In this document: positions 1 to 13,580 of the stretch, one piece after another
Layout of the letters: each line of letters begins with the position of its first letter
How positions within the stretch are numbered: the stretch's first letter is position 1
Source: Diabrotica undecimpunctata
Lineage: Eukaryota; Arthropoda; Insecta; Coleoptera; Chrysomelidae
Assembly (NCBI RefSeq): GCF_040954645.1
Contig: NC_092808.1
Coordinates: 114,802,049 to 114,866,048 of the forward strand
Reading direction: 5' to 3'
DNA length: 64,000 nt
Notes under the pieces: model-generated
The model's input: the letters and a program-made list of their open reading frames with translations, nothing else
Told to the model about the DNA's origin: nothing
Database searches by the model: none
Position numbers and translations under genes: made by a program

Positions 1-150
1 CAGGGAGACTAACCACGAGATCAGAAAGATGATAAAGTAGACAGAAGAAAAATAATTTGAAGAGAAATGCAAAGAGATCGAGGATCTTCAAAAAAGATAC
101 GCTCTTAGTAAAGTAAAAAGATACGATCTTTTTAATCTACACAAGAAAGT
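1..150 (+). pseudogene. LINE ORF relic (basic linker region), tentative
   Basis: The + strand reads as charged, K/E-rich peptide pieces (such as EEKCKEIEDLQKRY) resembling the basic segment between endonuclease and reverse transcriptase in insect non-LTR retrotransposons. There is a stop near the start and no catalytic motif. It is cut by the window edge. This could also be chance low-complexity coding, so confidence is low. Confidence 0.3.
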
Positions 151-313
151 GTACGATCGGCTACCTACCATAGCAACCTCGGCAGTATTTGTAACCTACT
201 CAATGAGGTTCCTTCTTTTTTTATATAAACTTGTAATTAGATATCGATTTTCTGTCCATCTGTATTCTCAACATCTGAGGAAGTTTCTTCAATCGTATTC
301 AGAAGTGCTCAAA

Positions 314-715
314 TTACTCCCTAAATTGATGCGACAGTTTTATTATTTTTCCTGTGATATCTTTGTATAAGAAGCAAGCATCGATAAGACAAGTTACTAA
401 GAATAATGCTATTACTAATTTTATATACAACTTTCGTAGAGCTGAGCCATAACTTGTCAATTTATCGAATAAATATATTAAAGCTTTTCCAATATTGTAG
501 TCCGTAACAGAGTTGGGTTTCATCCATGATTCTGTTATTCTTACTATTTCTTTTATCTCATTCGCATGCTCTGTGACAAAAATGAGTTCACCTCTATTCA
601 AATCAAAAAGATTTCGCACTATTCTAATCCTGACTACGCAACTTGAGTGAATGCTAAGAGCAGTTAAAGTTAGACTAACCATTATGATATCCAATCTCCG
701 ATATGAGTTGCACCA
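314..715 (-). pseudogene. Possible insect odorant-receptor-like exon (7tm_6 type), partial
   Basis: A minus-strand open frame of about 130 residues has two hydrophobic segments: one near the start (LDIIMVSLTLTALSI) and one near the end (IKLVIALFLVTCLIDACF). An amphipathic stretch of about 65 residues lies between them. This resembles the region around the first two membrane helices of insect odorant receptors. An AG just upstream (near 716) and a GT near its 3' end would allow it to be one exon, but I found no second exon. It runs antisense to LTN1, about 16 kb upstream. The family call rests on hydropathy and feel, not on a diagnostic motif; it may be an unrelated membrane protein or a chance ORF. 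Confidence 0.28.
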
Positions 716-1155
716 GAAGAAGGAAAATATATATTACAGGCATATTTCTTTATGAACTAATATGGCTTCTTAGAATTAATCTTCACATCCAGTGAGTGTC
801 CAACATCCGCCCCATCCCAACTATTTTCTGAAATATATAACTTAAATTAATACATTTTTGGGTAACTTAACTAAGGTACCTGTAGAAAATGTATGACGTA
901 TGCCATTTTGTCAAATTATTGTAAATGAGATCGTATGGCAAGTAATATATCATTGGAAAAGTCTTGTGTTACTCATTATGTTCCTAGATTGTCGTGCGAT
1001 ATATTTCAAAATTTCTATCGTTTAATTCTCATAATATGCTTTTACGAAAAACACTCGAACAGATCAATTAATTTTTCTAATTTCTCACATTCTAGTACAG
1101 TTAAAATTTTTTTAAGTAACTTTCAAAATTTTTACGTTATGGACCTTTTTTCTAA

Positions 1156-1540
1156 ATGAATTTTAACCAAATAAAAGGCAGATATCGAGCACAGTTTCTA
1201 TTAAATCTTGCCCAAGTACTTTCGCTCCTACAGCATCTTCAGGGGCATTTCGTCACAATTAGACTATCCAACAATATTGTGAATGTCATAAACATTAACC
1301 GATACATTTACACAACAAGAGATAAAGGACAACAGTTTAAAATTATTTTATAAATTCGAAGAAGCTACATATTGGGTGACATCAGGAGAGAGAATCTATT
1401 ATTATTCATATATTATCCATATTGTTGGATAGCCTAATTTTGTCGAAATGTCCCTGAAGATGCTCTAGGAGCGAAAATACTTGGCAAGGTTTAATAATAA
1501 TTGTGCTCGATATCTGCCTTTTATTTGATTAAAATTAATT
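1156..1540. repeat. Foldback repeat, arms about 120 bp
   Basis: The arms 1156-1277 and 1419-1540 are inverted copies in near-perfect register, with about a dozen differences. An example pair is ATAAAAGGCAG at 1171 and CTGCCTTTTAT at 1514. The spacer is about 140 bp. Short ORFs read across it have no independent support. It is probably a MITE or foldback transposon relic. Confidence 0.75.
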
Positions 1541-1764
1541 TATTCGAGCATTCAACCTGATATCACTTTTTTCCTAAATGACTATATATGGCATGTGATA
1601 CTTAAAAACTTTTGTGTTAGTCAGTATTCTACTAGGTTTTTATAAGATTACTAGTGATTTTGCCAGTCGCATGCGACGGCGGTTCCAATAAATTGCCATC
1701 TACAATAAACTTCTTGTATTGTAAACCAAATAAATATAAAAGTATGATCTGGTGCACTTCTGCC

Positions 1765-1765
<1 letters not shown>

Positions 1766-1826
<61 letters not shown>
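1766..1826. repeat. (TA)n microsatellite
   Basis: About 30 uninterrupted TA units. The Tyr-Ile repeat ORFs on both strands here are artefacts of the repeat. Confidence 0.97.
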
Positions 1827-1830
<4 letters not shown>

Positions 1831-1924
1831 CGTTATTTGCATTGTATGTACTATGTGGTCGCCTACATCTCTAGAAGATAGGCACATTTAGAAGATGTAC
1901 TATACGTCTCACGTCATTTGATTT

Positions 1925-3240
1925 GATAAGTCATTTGCTAAGATTCGGCTAGTTGTTTATTTTACTCAGTAAAAGGCCTTCTTTAGGTCAATAAACCAAA
2001 GTTACCTTATACTGTGTCTGTTATCATCATATCCGTTCATTAATAACGAAGATGCATTATCTTGGGAACGATAATCACAGAAAATAACGATTATACTGCA
2101 GAAATAAGAGTCAGAATTGAAAAAGCACGTGCCAACTTCGTGAAAATGAAAAAGATTTTATGCAGCAAAGATCTGACATTGGCCCTCAGATTAAGGCTAA
2201 TTAAATGTTATGTACACAGTGTACTCTACTATGGAGATGAATCATGGACATTAAACCGGAATACAATAAATCGACTTAACGCGTTTGAAATGTGGATATT
2301 TAGAAGATTGTTAAGGATTCCATGGGTAGATAGAGTAACGAATACAGAAGTGTTAAGGAGAATAGGAAGAGAGAGGAAAATGGAAAATACAATAAAAGAA
2401 AGGAAATTGCAATATCTCGGACATAAGTGATGAGAGGCGAAAGATACAACATATTGATACTCATAATTCAAGGAAAAGTAGAGGGTAGGAGAAACGTAGG
2501 AAGAAGACGCGTTTCCTGGTTGAAGAACCTGAGAGAGTGGTTTGGTTGCAGCTCAGATTTTCTTCCTTATAGGAATATATCCGTCGTATCCTCCCCTTTT
2601 ATTTGCTATGTCGCATGTTGGAATTTGAGCAATATTTATTTTAAGCTCAACCAGAGGCCTTTTTTAAGTCAATAAATCAAAATTGTGTCTTAAAGTAAAT
2701 ATATTTTTATCCATAGTGCTCTATGCTAGGAACGATTTCCGAAGTGGAAATTGAAACGTCAATAAACTTACTTTAACCTTTAATTGTGGCTTATTTCCAT
2801 TTAAATAATAATTATGTCCTTTTGGTAGTTGCCTTCTTTGTTTCTTCTTACTTAATATATTCGTTATATCCTCCCCTTTCATTTCCTATGTCGCATGCTA
2901 AGATTTTATCAGTTGTTTATTTTGTATTCAGACTGAGGCCTTCTTTAAGTCAATAAATCCAAATTTGTCTTTTAATTAAACTATTTTTATCTATAATGCC
3001 GTATGATATCTCGAATGTAACTATACGTTCATTAATAATGAAGATACTGTGTAGTGCGCGTTTGCTAGTCGCCTTATTTGTTTATTCTATCTTAAAATAT
3101 TTGTTATATCACCCTCTTTCATTTAACGCATCACACGCTCCAATTGGACCAATAATAACGGAGATAGGAAATATGATGTAATGCCCTTTTGGCAATGCTG
3201 CCATGTGAGTTTTTTCTGTCTTAACATATTCGCTACCCCT
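1925..3240. repeat. Degenerate tandem repeat around a LINE 3' fragment
   Basis: Diverged copies of one unit recur. The motif GGCCTTCTTTAAGTCAATAA occurs near 1976, 2656 and 2937. A TATCCTCCCCTTTCATTT-like motif occurs near 2586, 2868 and 3105, and decayed near 3230. A TTTTTATCTATAATGC-like motif occurs near 2706 and 2982. Spacing is roughly 240-280 bp between the later copies. The LINE fragment at 2050-2585 lies within the array. This could be a decayed satellite or repeated 3' tails of the same LINE. Confidence 0.55.
2050..2585 (+). pseudogene. LINE reverse transcriptase C-terminal fragment (RTE-like), frameshifted
   Basis: The frame from 2062 contains the post-catalytic RT region typical of insect RTE-like elements: YTAEIRVRIEKAR, RLRLIKCYVHSVLYYG, SWTLN and FRRLLRIPWVDRVTN, then KERKLQYLGH. 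A frameshift near 2425 moves the continuation (RGERYNILILIIQGKVEG, RRRVSWLKNLREW) to another frame. The fragment is 5' truncated: the palm with its YADD box and the endonuclease are missing. A related C-terminal fragment lies on the minus strand at 54300-54780. Confidence 0.85.
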
Positions 3241-4165
3241 CTCCTTTCCAATGGTGTATCATACACCAGGATCCAGGATCTAACTATTCTGCCCCCAAAA
3301 CAAAACGCTCAAAAGATATTTTGCTTAATAAAAATATTACCTTACAATTACAGTAACCTATATTTTTATCAATTTCGCGAAAAAATTAATTACTGATTAA
3401 GTATTAAAATTTTCAAGTAAGAATATTTAAATCATTAGTTTGTAGAATGATTCACAATAAATCAACCGTATTAGGCGAGCGGTTTACTCCTAAAAAGACG
3501 CTTAGAAACGGAATATAGTGACCCTTTTTTGCATTTCAACTAATTTACTTACTTTTCTTTGCATATAAATACTAGTAATAAAGTATCGTTTCAAGAACAA
3601 AATAATACAATATATTATTTATATTGTTATTATAGTTACTATAGTTCAGATTTCATTCCTAGGTGTCGCTATGAGTTTCAATCTAAACTTACATAAAGCT
3701 TTAAATGATTTTGCTTCTTACCTTAAAATTACAGTAACCGATATTATTAATATTAGGTAATTAATATTATTGGTATTATTAAGTAAACGTACGGTTTCAA
3801 GAACAAAATATGATTGAAATTTCAGATGTTGGTGTTCAGATTTTTTTCCTAGGTGGCGTAGTTACCCTACCGGACAAATAGTGTAACTTGTTGTCCTAAT
3901 TTTTATATAGACAGATGTCGCGCCGTTTCAAGATAGCGATCTTTAAATTGATAAATTAACTCAAATTTACTCCCAGTGCAAGAAAAATTCTTGACTTTCC
4001 AGGAGCATACTGAGTAAGCATAAAAATAATATAGGGGTGTCCTAATTCAGTACTACAAGCATTTATAAAAAAAGCATTTTTATGGTATAGTAGAAAAAAG
4101 AGAGGAAGTCGGACTTTGGACGCGCACTGTATATCATCGACACCAAATACACAAGCTTCTTAATA
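3241..4165. other. No gene recognised; short diverged duplications
   Basis: Two diverged copies of a block lie at about 3560-3670 and 3780-3860. They share TTTCAAGAACAAAATA and a TTCAGATTT..CCTAGGTG..CG ending. A further pair, ACAGTAACC(T/G)ATATT, occurs near 3350 and 3730. These are likely remains of one interspersed repeat. No coding signal was found. Confidence 0.45.
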
Positions 4166-6271
4166 TACTGGGTGTTTCAAAAAGGTATGTCATAAATTAA
4201 ACCACGCATTTCGGGGACAAAAATAAAGTTACAGCCCTTTGAAGTTACAAAATTAAAAATTGTTTTTTTTTGAATTATCTCCTAAACTACTTAATATTTT
4301 GTAATAAAAATGGACACGTTACTTTCTTGTTCTGAAAGCATTTTTTATAAAAAAGAAACAACAAAATCTAAGCGCACAGACAAATTTTAAGGAGGGTGTG
4401 CAGCCCTAAATCCCCCCAAACTTTTGAGTACGTTCAAATCAAATGAATTTTGTTGCATCATTAGTTTAACACATTATTTTTAAAATTTTTTTGCCTCTTA
4501 TCTTTTTTCAAAAAACAGTTTTTATTGAGTTACGGTCCTTTTCATTAACCTTTAAAAAATTACGTGCAACTAAATAAATGGCTTAAATGAATTAACAAGT
4601 ACAAAAATGTCTATAACCTCTATAAATGATATTACAATAAATGTTCAAAATGACCCCCATTTCCTTCAACACACATTCGGTATCGTTTTAATAAGGAAAA
4701 CCGAATGCGCTGAAAAATCATATTTTTCTGACGAAATTGATTTGCAGCTTCAATTATTCTAACCCTCAATTGTTGTTCGTCCTCTATTGTTACAGAATAC
4801 ACTTTCTTTTTCATAAACCCTCAAAAGCAAGAGTCCATGGGGTTAAGACCTGGACTTCTGGGTGACCAAGAAATAGGTGCGTTACGACCCCTTCCAATCC
4901 ACCGACCAGGATACTGCCTGTAAAGGTATTCCCGGACTTCATTACTGTAATGCGGTGGAGCGCCATCTTGTAGAAATCACATATTTTGCCTTATTGCAAT
5001 ATTCACTTCTTCCAAATACTCTTGTAAATCGTTTGCCAAGAACTGCAAATAATTATAACCATTTAAATTGTTGGGAAGAAATACTGGGCCTATTAGATTT
5101 TTACCCACAATTCCTGCCCAAACATTAACTTTGAAAGTCCTTTGGTGGTGAGTCGTTTTTTTGGCGTGAGAATTTTCGTCGGCCCAAATGTGCTCGATAT
5201 AATGGTTTGTTATTCCATTCCTACTGAAGGTAGCCTCGTCGGTAAACAAAATATTTCTAATAAAATTGACATTTCGAGTGTTTTCCATTAACAACCAATC
5301 GCAAAATCCAATCCTTTTAGGCTAATCTTCAACCAATAACTCTTGAATCGTTGTTAAGTGATAGGATTTAAGCAGCTGATCCGTCAAACGCCTCCAAACC
5401 ATTACGTGAGGAACATTTGGTTGAGCAGCTATTACCCTTGTACTTGTTCCAGGGACTTCTTCAATGATTTCTAAAATATTTTCATCCATTAGTGGACGAC
5501 CACTATTGCCAGCAACTTGCGGTTGGAATGTACCCGTAAACGACGATCAATGGTCAGAAATAATCGTCTATCGGGTGTATTTCGATTGGGGTATTTTACT
5601 ACATAACGCCTTGCGGCTGCATCACTATTTCCTTGACATTCACCCCGATAGTTTATTGAAATCATAATTTAATCTGATCCAACTTACCCAAAGTTAAATG
5701 CATATCTGCCATTTCCTGAAATGTGTAGGCCATTGTAATATCAAAATTTTTAATATTCATCTTATTTACACAATAAATGATAGCTTCAAATTATTGACTA
5801 TTATTGATGGAACTACTTGTAATTATTGTATCGGTTGAAACTAGTTGTAATTTTATGGCCAACTAGGAAAAAACTAGTTTTTCGAAAAAGTGATAGGAGG
5901 CAAAAAAGTTTTAAAAATAATGTGTTAAACGAATGTTGCCACAAAATTCATTTGATTTGAACGTACTTAAAAGTTTGGGGGAATTTAGTGCTGCACACCC
6001 CCCTTAAAATTTTTCTGTGCGCTTAGATTTTGTTGTTTCTTTTTGTATGAAAAATGCTTTCAGAACAAGAAATAACGTGTCCATTTTAATTAGAAAATGT
6101 CAACTAGTTTAGGGGATAATGCAAAAAAACAATTTTTATTTTGTAACTTCAAAGGGCTGTAACTTTTTTTGTGTACACTTTTGTACTAAGGCAAGTTGGA
6201 TTCAATCAATTTATTTTTGTCCCCGAAATGGGTGATTTAATTTACGACATGCCTTTTTGAAACACCCTGTA
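4166..6271 (-). mobile_element. Tc1/mariner-like transposon with long inverted ends
   Basis: The outer ends are inverted copies: AC(T/A)GGGTGTTTCAAAAAGG on the left at 4167 and, as reverse complement, on the right ending at 6270. Each is flanked by TA, the target of this superfamily. The inverted similarity continues inward for about 350-400 bp (left to about 4515, right from about 5872), far longer than the roughly 30-bp ends of classical mariners. The transposase remnant inside reads on the minus strand. The element is degenerate and probably immobile. Confidence 0.85.
4632..5760 (-). pseudogene. Tc1/mariner-like (DDE_3) transposase, broken
   Basis: Reading the minus strand from about 5760, the pieces follow the order of the family. 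First is an N-terminal helix-turn-helix block beginning MAYTFQEMADMHL and continuing as NSDAAARRYVVKYPNR. Next come WRRLTDQLLKSYHLTTIQEL and a first catalytic block FTDEATFSRNG. The second block is FLQDGAPPHY, and the third block SPRSPGLNPMD ends in Asp rather than Glu. It finishes with KKKVYS and a short tail. Several in-frame stops and frame changes (near 5640, 5520, 5300, 4975 and 4815) show it is dead. The nearest relative in the window is the deleted copy at 56585-56860. Confidence 0.88.
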
Positions 6272-6436
6272 TATCGTGAGCAGTGAGCACTAGAAACTTA
6301 TCACCTACTGACATATTTAGCAAGGGCACAAGCATTTCAAGTATATTTAATTATAACTTAAAATTATTATTTACATTTTAAATAAATTTTAATATATCAT
6401 TTGTTTATTAATAAACTAAATAAGTAAAAGAAAATA

Positions 6437-7118
6437 AAATCCACAAGGAAAATAATTCCTGTAGCTGGCTGTATACCACGTATAACAAAAGAGGTTAGTC
6501 TTTGTATGTGGGTATATTTTATTTTATAAAAACCCTTAATAGGGCAACATTACAAGCACGAACGTTTTCGGAACAACTGTTCCATCATCAGGTTAAAATA
6601 CAGGTTACCATGCCTGAGCCACCAAAATATTTGGGTAAAAACCCTTTAAAATGAAAAATGTTACCAAAGATTGTACATGATGTTGATAATATTATATGAT
6701 GTTTAATATTTTAATTAGATTTTACTTCAGGTAACATACACCCATGCTTAAGTGAGTTCCAGTGTCCGGAGAGTAAACCTCTTCAAACGGACTACGGCTG
6801 GCACCAGCCGTAGTCCGTTTGAAGAGGTTTACTCTCCGGACACTGGAACTCACTTAAGCATGGGTGTATGTTACCTGAAGTAAAATCTAATTAAAATATT
6901 AAACATCATATAATATTATCAACATCATGTACAATCTTTGGTAACATTTTTCATTTTAAAGGGTTTTTACCCAAATATTTTGGTGGCTCAGGCATGGTAA
7001 CCTGTATTTTAACCTGATGATGGAACAGTTGTTCCGAAAACGTTCGTGCTTGTAATGTTGCCCTTTTAAGGGTTTTTATAAAATAAAATATACCCACATA
7101 CAAAGACTAACCTCTTTT
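6437..7118. repeat. Near-perfect 632-bp palindrome within a foldback repeat family
   Basis: Arms 6487-6801 and 6804-7118 are reverse complements around a 2-bp centre (6802-6803). They are in exact register across 315 bp; the only mismatch noticed is in AACCCTTAATAGGG against CCCTTTTAAGGGTT. The left flank from 6437 (CAAGGAAAATAATTCCTGTA) recurs at about 59905, marking membership of a family with copies at 34495-34755 and 59900-60400. Each arm carries CTGATGA, a GGAAC/GTTCC hairpin and GAAA (see separate entry). A T-run of about 20 follows the right arm. No ORF was found. Confidence 0.92.
7014..7039 (+). ncRNA. Hammerhead-ribozyme-like core (candidate), plus its mirror at 6566-6591
   Basis: CTGATGA (7014-7020) is followed by a 5-bp hairpin GGAAC/GTTCC with loop AGTT, then GAAA (7036-7039), which is the order of the conserved hammerhead core. 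Downstream, ACGTT (7040-7044) can pair with AATGT (7054-7058), giving a possible third stem. The base after the following U is G, which is not allowed at a normal cleavage site, and I could not find a convincing first stem. The minus-strand mirror lies at 6566-6591. It is possibly a decayed ribozyme of a retroelement, possibly chance. Confidence 0.28.
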
Positions 7119-7497
7119 TTTTTTTTTTTTTTTAAAGAAAATACTTTTAGGTTAATTTTACTGTGATGAATAGTGCAATTAAAATGATTAAAAATTAACT
7201 CTTCCTATTATTTTTGACTTTCTTTTTAATACATCATACTCTTTAAACAATTAAATAATACGTCCACTTGAAGAAAACCTACCTACAAAACATCTACACA
7301 TTTTTTGAAATACAGAAAAAGTGGTTCTTTTTATATTTTGCTTTTGTTATGTCACGAAAGATTCGTTTATTTCACGCAATGAATTATGAGTAATATAATT
7401 ATTGAGTAAGTTGTTGTATTATAACAGTTTCTTGCAGCTTTAATAGATATTATACCGTATTACGCGATGGTGATAGGACACTGCAATGTAAAGGGAA
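7119..7497. other. AT-rich stretch, no feature recognised
   Basis: The T-run of 7118-7134 is followed by AT-rich DNA without repeats or coding signal that I can recognise. Confidence 0.5.
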
Positions 7498-10639
<3,142 letters not shown>

Positions 10640-10671
10640 CTCTCTTTATCTCTCTCTCTCTCTCTCTCTCA
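10640..10671. repeat. (CT)n microsatellite
   Basis: Short CT run (TCTCTCTCTC...) of about 12 units. Confidence 0.9.
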
Positions 10672-11197
10672 ATACCAAACACAATTTAACTTTGGCAGTT
10701 CATATATAAAGATATGGTAGGTACAAACATGAAGATTTAGCAGCATTGAACAAATATGACGATTCATGAACCGATCCCTTGTAATAAGAATAACCTTTCC
10801 GAATTCGTAACTTTTAAATAATTATCATTAACAAACTTTATTTCTAGTTATTTTAAATTAAAACTGTTACCATAACTTTAATCAAAATGTCCTAAATGTA
10901 CCACCCGTTTGGCTAATTATTGAAATGAATGAATGCATTTGAATATTTTTGCTTATTAATAAATAGGCCAAATAAAAAAAATTCAAGGTTGTCATTACTT
11001 TTTTAACTACCTCCAACAACTCTGTTATTATTTTTAATTTTTAGACCATAAGATAACATCAAACAAATATATCGGAAATGTATTCAGAATATAATTTTGG
11101 TCTGAGGTAAAGAAGAAAATAAAATCAATCAACTTAACCTAACTTAATTAATTAATAAACCTAGTAATTATAATCTTAAGATTAATACATTATAGCA
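10672..11197. other. AT-rich stretch, no feature recognised
   Basis: I see no coding or repeat structure here beyond general AT richness. Confidence 0.5.
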
Positions 11198-12215
11198 TGG
11201 AGTAAATTATACGAACGGCCACATCATTGATGACGCTAACGCAGCGCTGCTGACGCGACGACATTAGCGTTCGTATAACAGATACCTAAGGATGCTTTTA
11301 TACGAGCGCTAATGTCGTCGCGTTGTTGCCGCGGAAAACAGAGCGCATAAGTTCCAAGTTATACCTGACTGTAGTTGCGTCGCGTTGTTAGCGCGGCTCA
11401 AAACTTTTACGGAGCGTTTTGGGGACGCATTTGCCGTCCTGACGTACTAGTTGTAAGATGGATACGATTCAGATAGGTTATTTAGGTTTCCTACAAATTT
11501 TACAATACGAAGAAACTAATCGGAGAAAAAATAGACGGTGTGGTACACACTAAACACCCTGTGCTGTGTTCTGGTTTGTCGACAGGGCAGTTTCATAGAA
11601 TGTTTTTAAAACACCGGATGTATAAAGATAAATTCTTTGGTTACTGTCGGATGTCAGTTGCTTCTTTTGATGAACTGCTTGGGGTTGTCTGTGAAAAAAT
11701 ATAGAAGAAGGACACAGTAATAAAGAAATGTAAAATTCTCTTCTAAATAAAATCTGCAATAAAAACTGTTTACAAAAACGGAAGCAATCCTAAGTGATAC
11801 TTATGTATACATATTACTTTCTATGCATTTTAAAATATTGACTCACTAAAGCAATATTTCAAAATTAAACAGTAAAATAAATATCTTCTATCTTCTACCT
11901 GCTCACTATCTTCTGCGTTTGTTGTTATTTAAAATTACTAAAAATAAAGAATTATATTTTATAATACAAAGACAACAATAGGACAGTGCCACAAATCCGC
12001 GAGTTAGCGCTACGTATAACTTCATACGCGCTATGTGAAACACGTGAACTGCGCGTTATCAACGCTACCGGCGGCGATAGCAACGCTTGACGTCAGGATA
12101 ACGCGGACTCGCCGACGGCAATGTCGTTCGTATAATTTACTCAATGGTAGTGTCATTGTCCGGTTGTTGCTAACGCGACGACATTAGCGCTCGTACAACA
12201 GAGTCTTTAGGTGAT
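11198..12215 (+). mobile_element. PIF/Harbinger-like non-autonomous element
   Basis: This CpG-rich island in AT-rich DNA has several inverted motifs. AGTAAATTATACGAACG at 11202 is inverted near 12130-12145. CGAGCGCTAATGTCGTCGCG at 11304 is inverted at 12176-12195 and also pairs locally with 11255-11275. A Harbinger transposase N-terminus lies inside, with the rest deleted. Two overlapping terminal pairs suggest one element inserted into or rearranged with another. The exact ends and the expected 3-bp TWA duplication could not be fixed. Confidence 0.6.
11458..11702 (+). pseudogene. Harbinger transposase N-terminal fragment
   Basis: An ATG at 11458 opens MDTIQIGYLGFLQILQYEE and continues with an arginine-rich turn. 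After a frame change near 11540 it reads STGQFHRMFLKHRMYKDKFF, then YCRMSVASFDELLGVV. The last block is the conserved pre-catalytic segment of PIF/Harbinger nucleases. The DDE catalytic domain is absent, so the fragment cannot encode active enzyme. In the family this protein cuts DNA together with a Myb-like partner, which was not found here. Confidence 0.75.
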
Positions 12216-13310
<1,095 letters not shown>

Positions 13311-13580
13311 TCATTCTTTGGAATATTCTCTTCCACACACTTTAAGGTATATATTTTTGTACATTTTTTCAGGGCCTAATTCTGGTCCGAGATATTTTTT
13401 TGCAGTTTTTGACCGAGAATAATGACTGTCATAGCAAGGAAACGACTGAATGTTTTCTCGTATTCGATTCAAAACTGCTTCAGGTGTTTTGTTAAATGCT
13501 TCATGCCTTCCCCTAATATCTTGTGTCACAAAGCCTCCCAGTCACATATTATCGTTTTTAAGAACAGTGCGTACAAATGT
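13311..13580 (-). pseudogene. Fragment of an unidentified, probably transposon-borne protein
   Basis: The minus-strand peptide includes GGFVTQDIRGRHEAFNK, TPEAVLNRIRENIQSFP, DSHYSRSKTAKKYL and a KMY motif. I recognise this arrangement (a GKH/GRH block, then SFP..ESHY.R and YL) as a recurrent pattern in insect repeat-encoded proteins, but cannot name the superfamily. It is short and isolated, so it is treated as a relic. Confidence 0.4.

Noticed and set aside
1651..1887. Tyr-Ile repeat ORFs over (TA)n on both strands (also 12211-12523 and 61622-61864)
   Set aside because: They are translations of microsatellites; only the LINE endonuclease part before 12394 is real.
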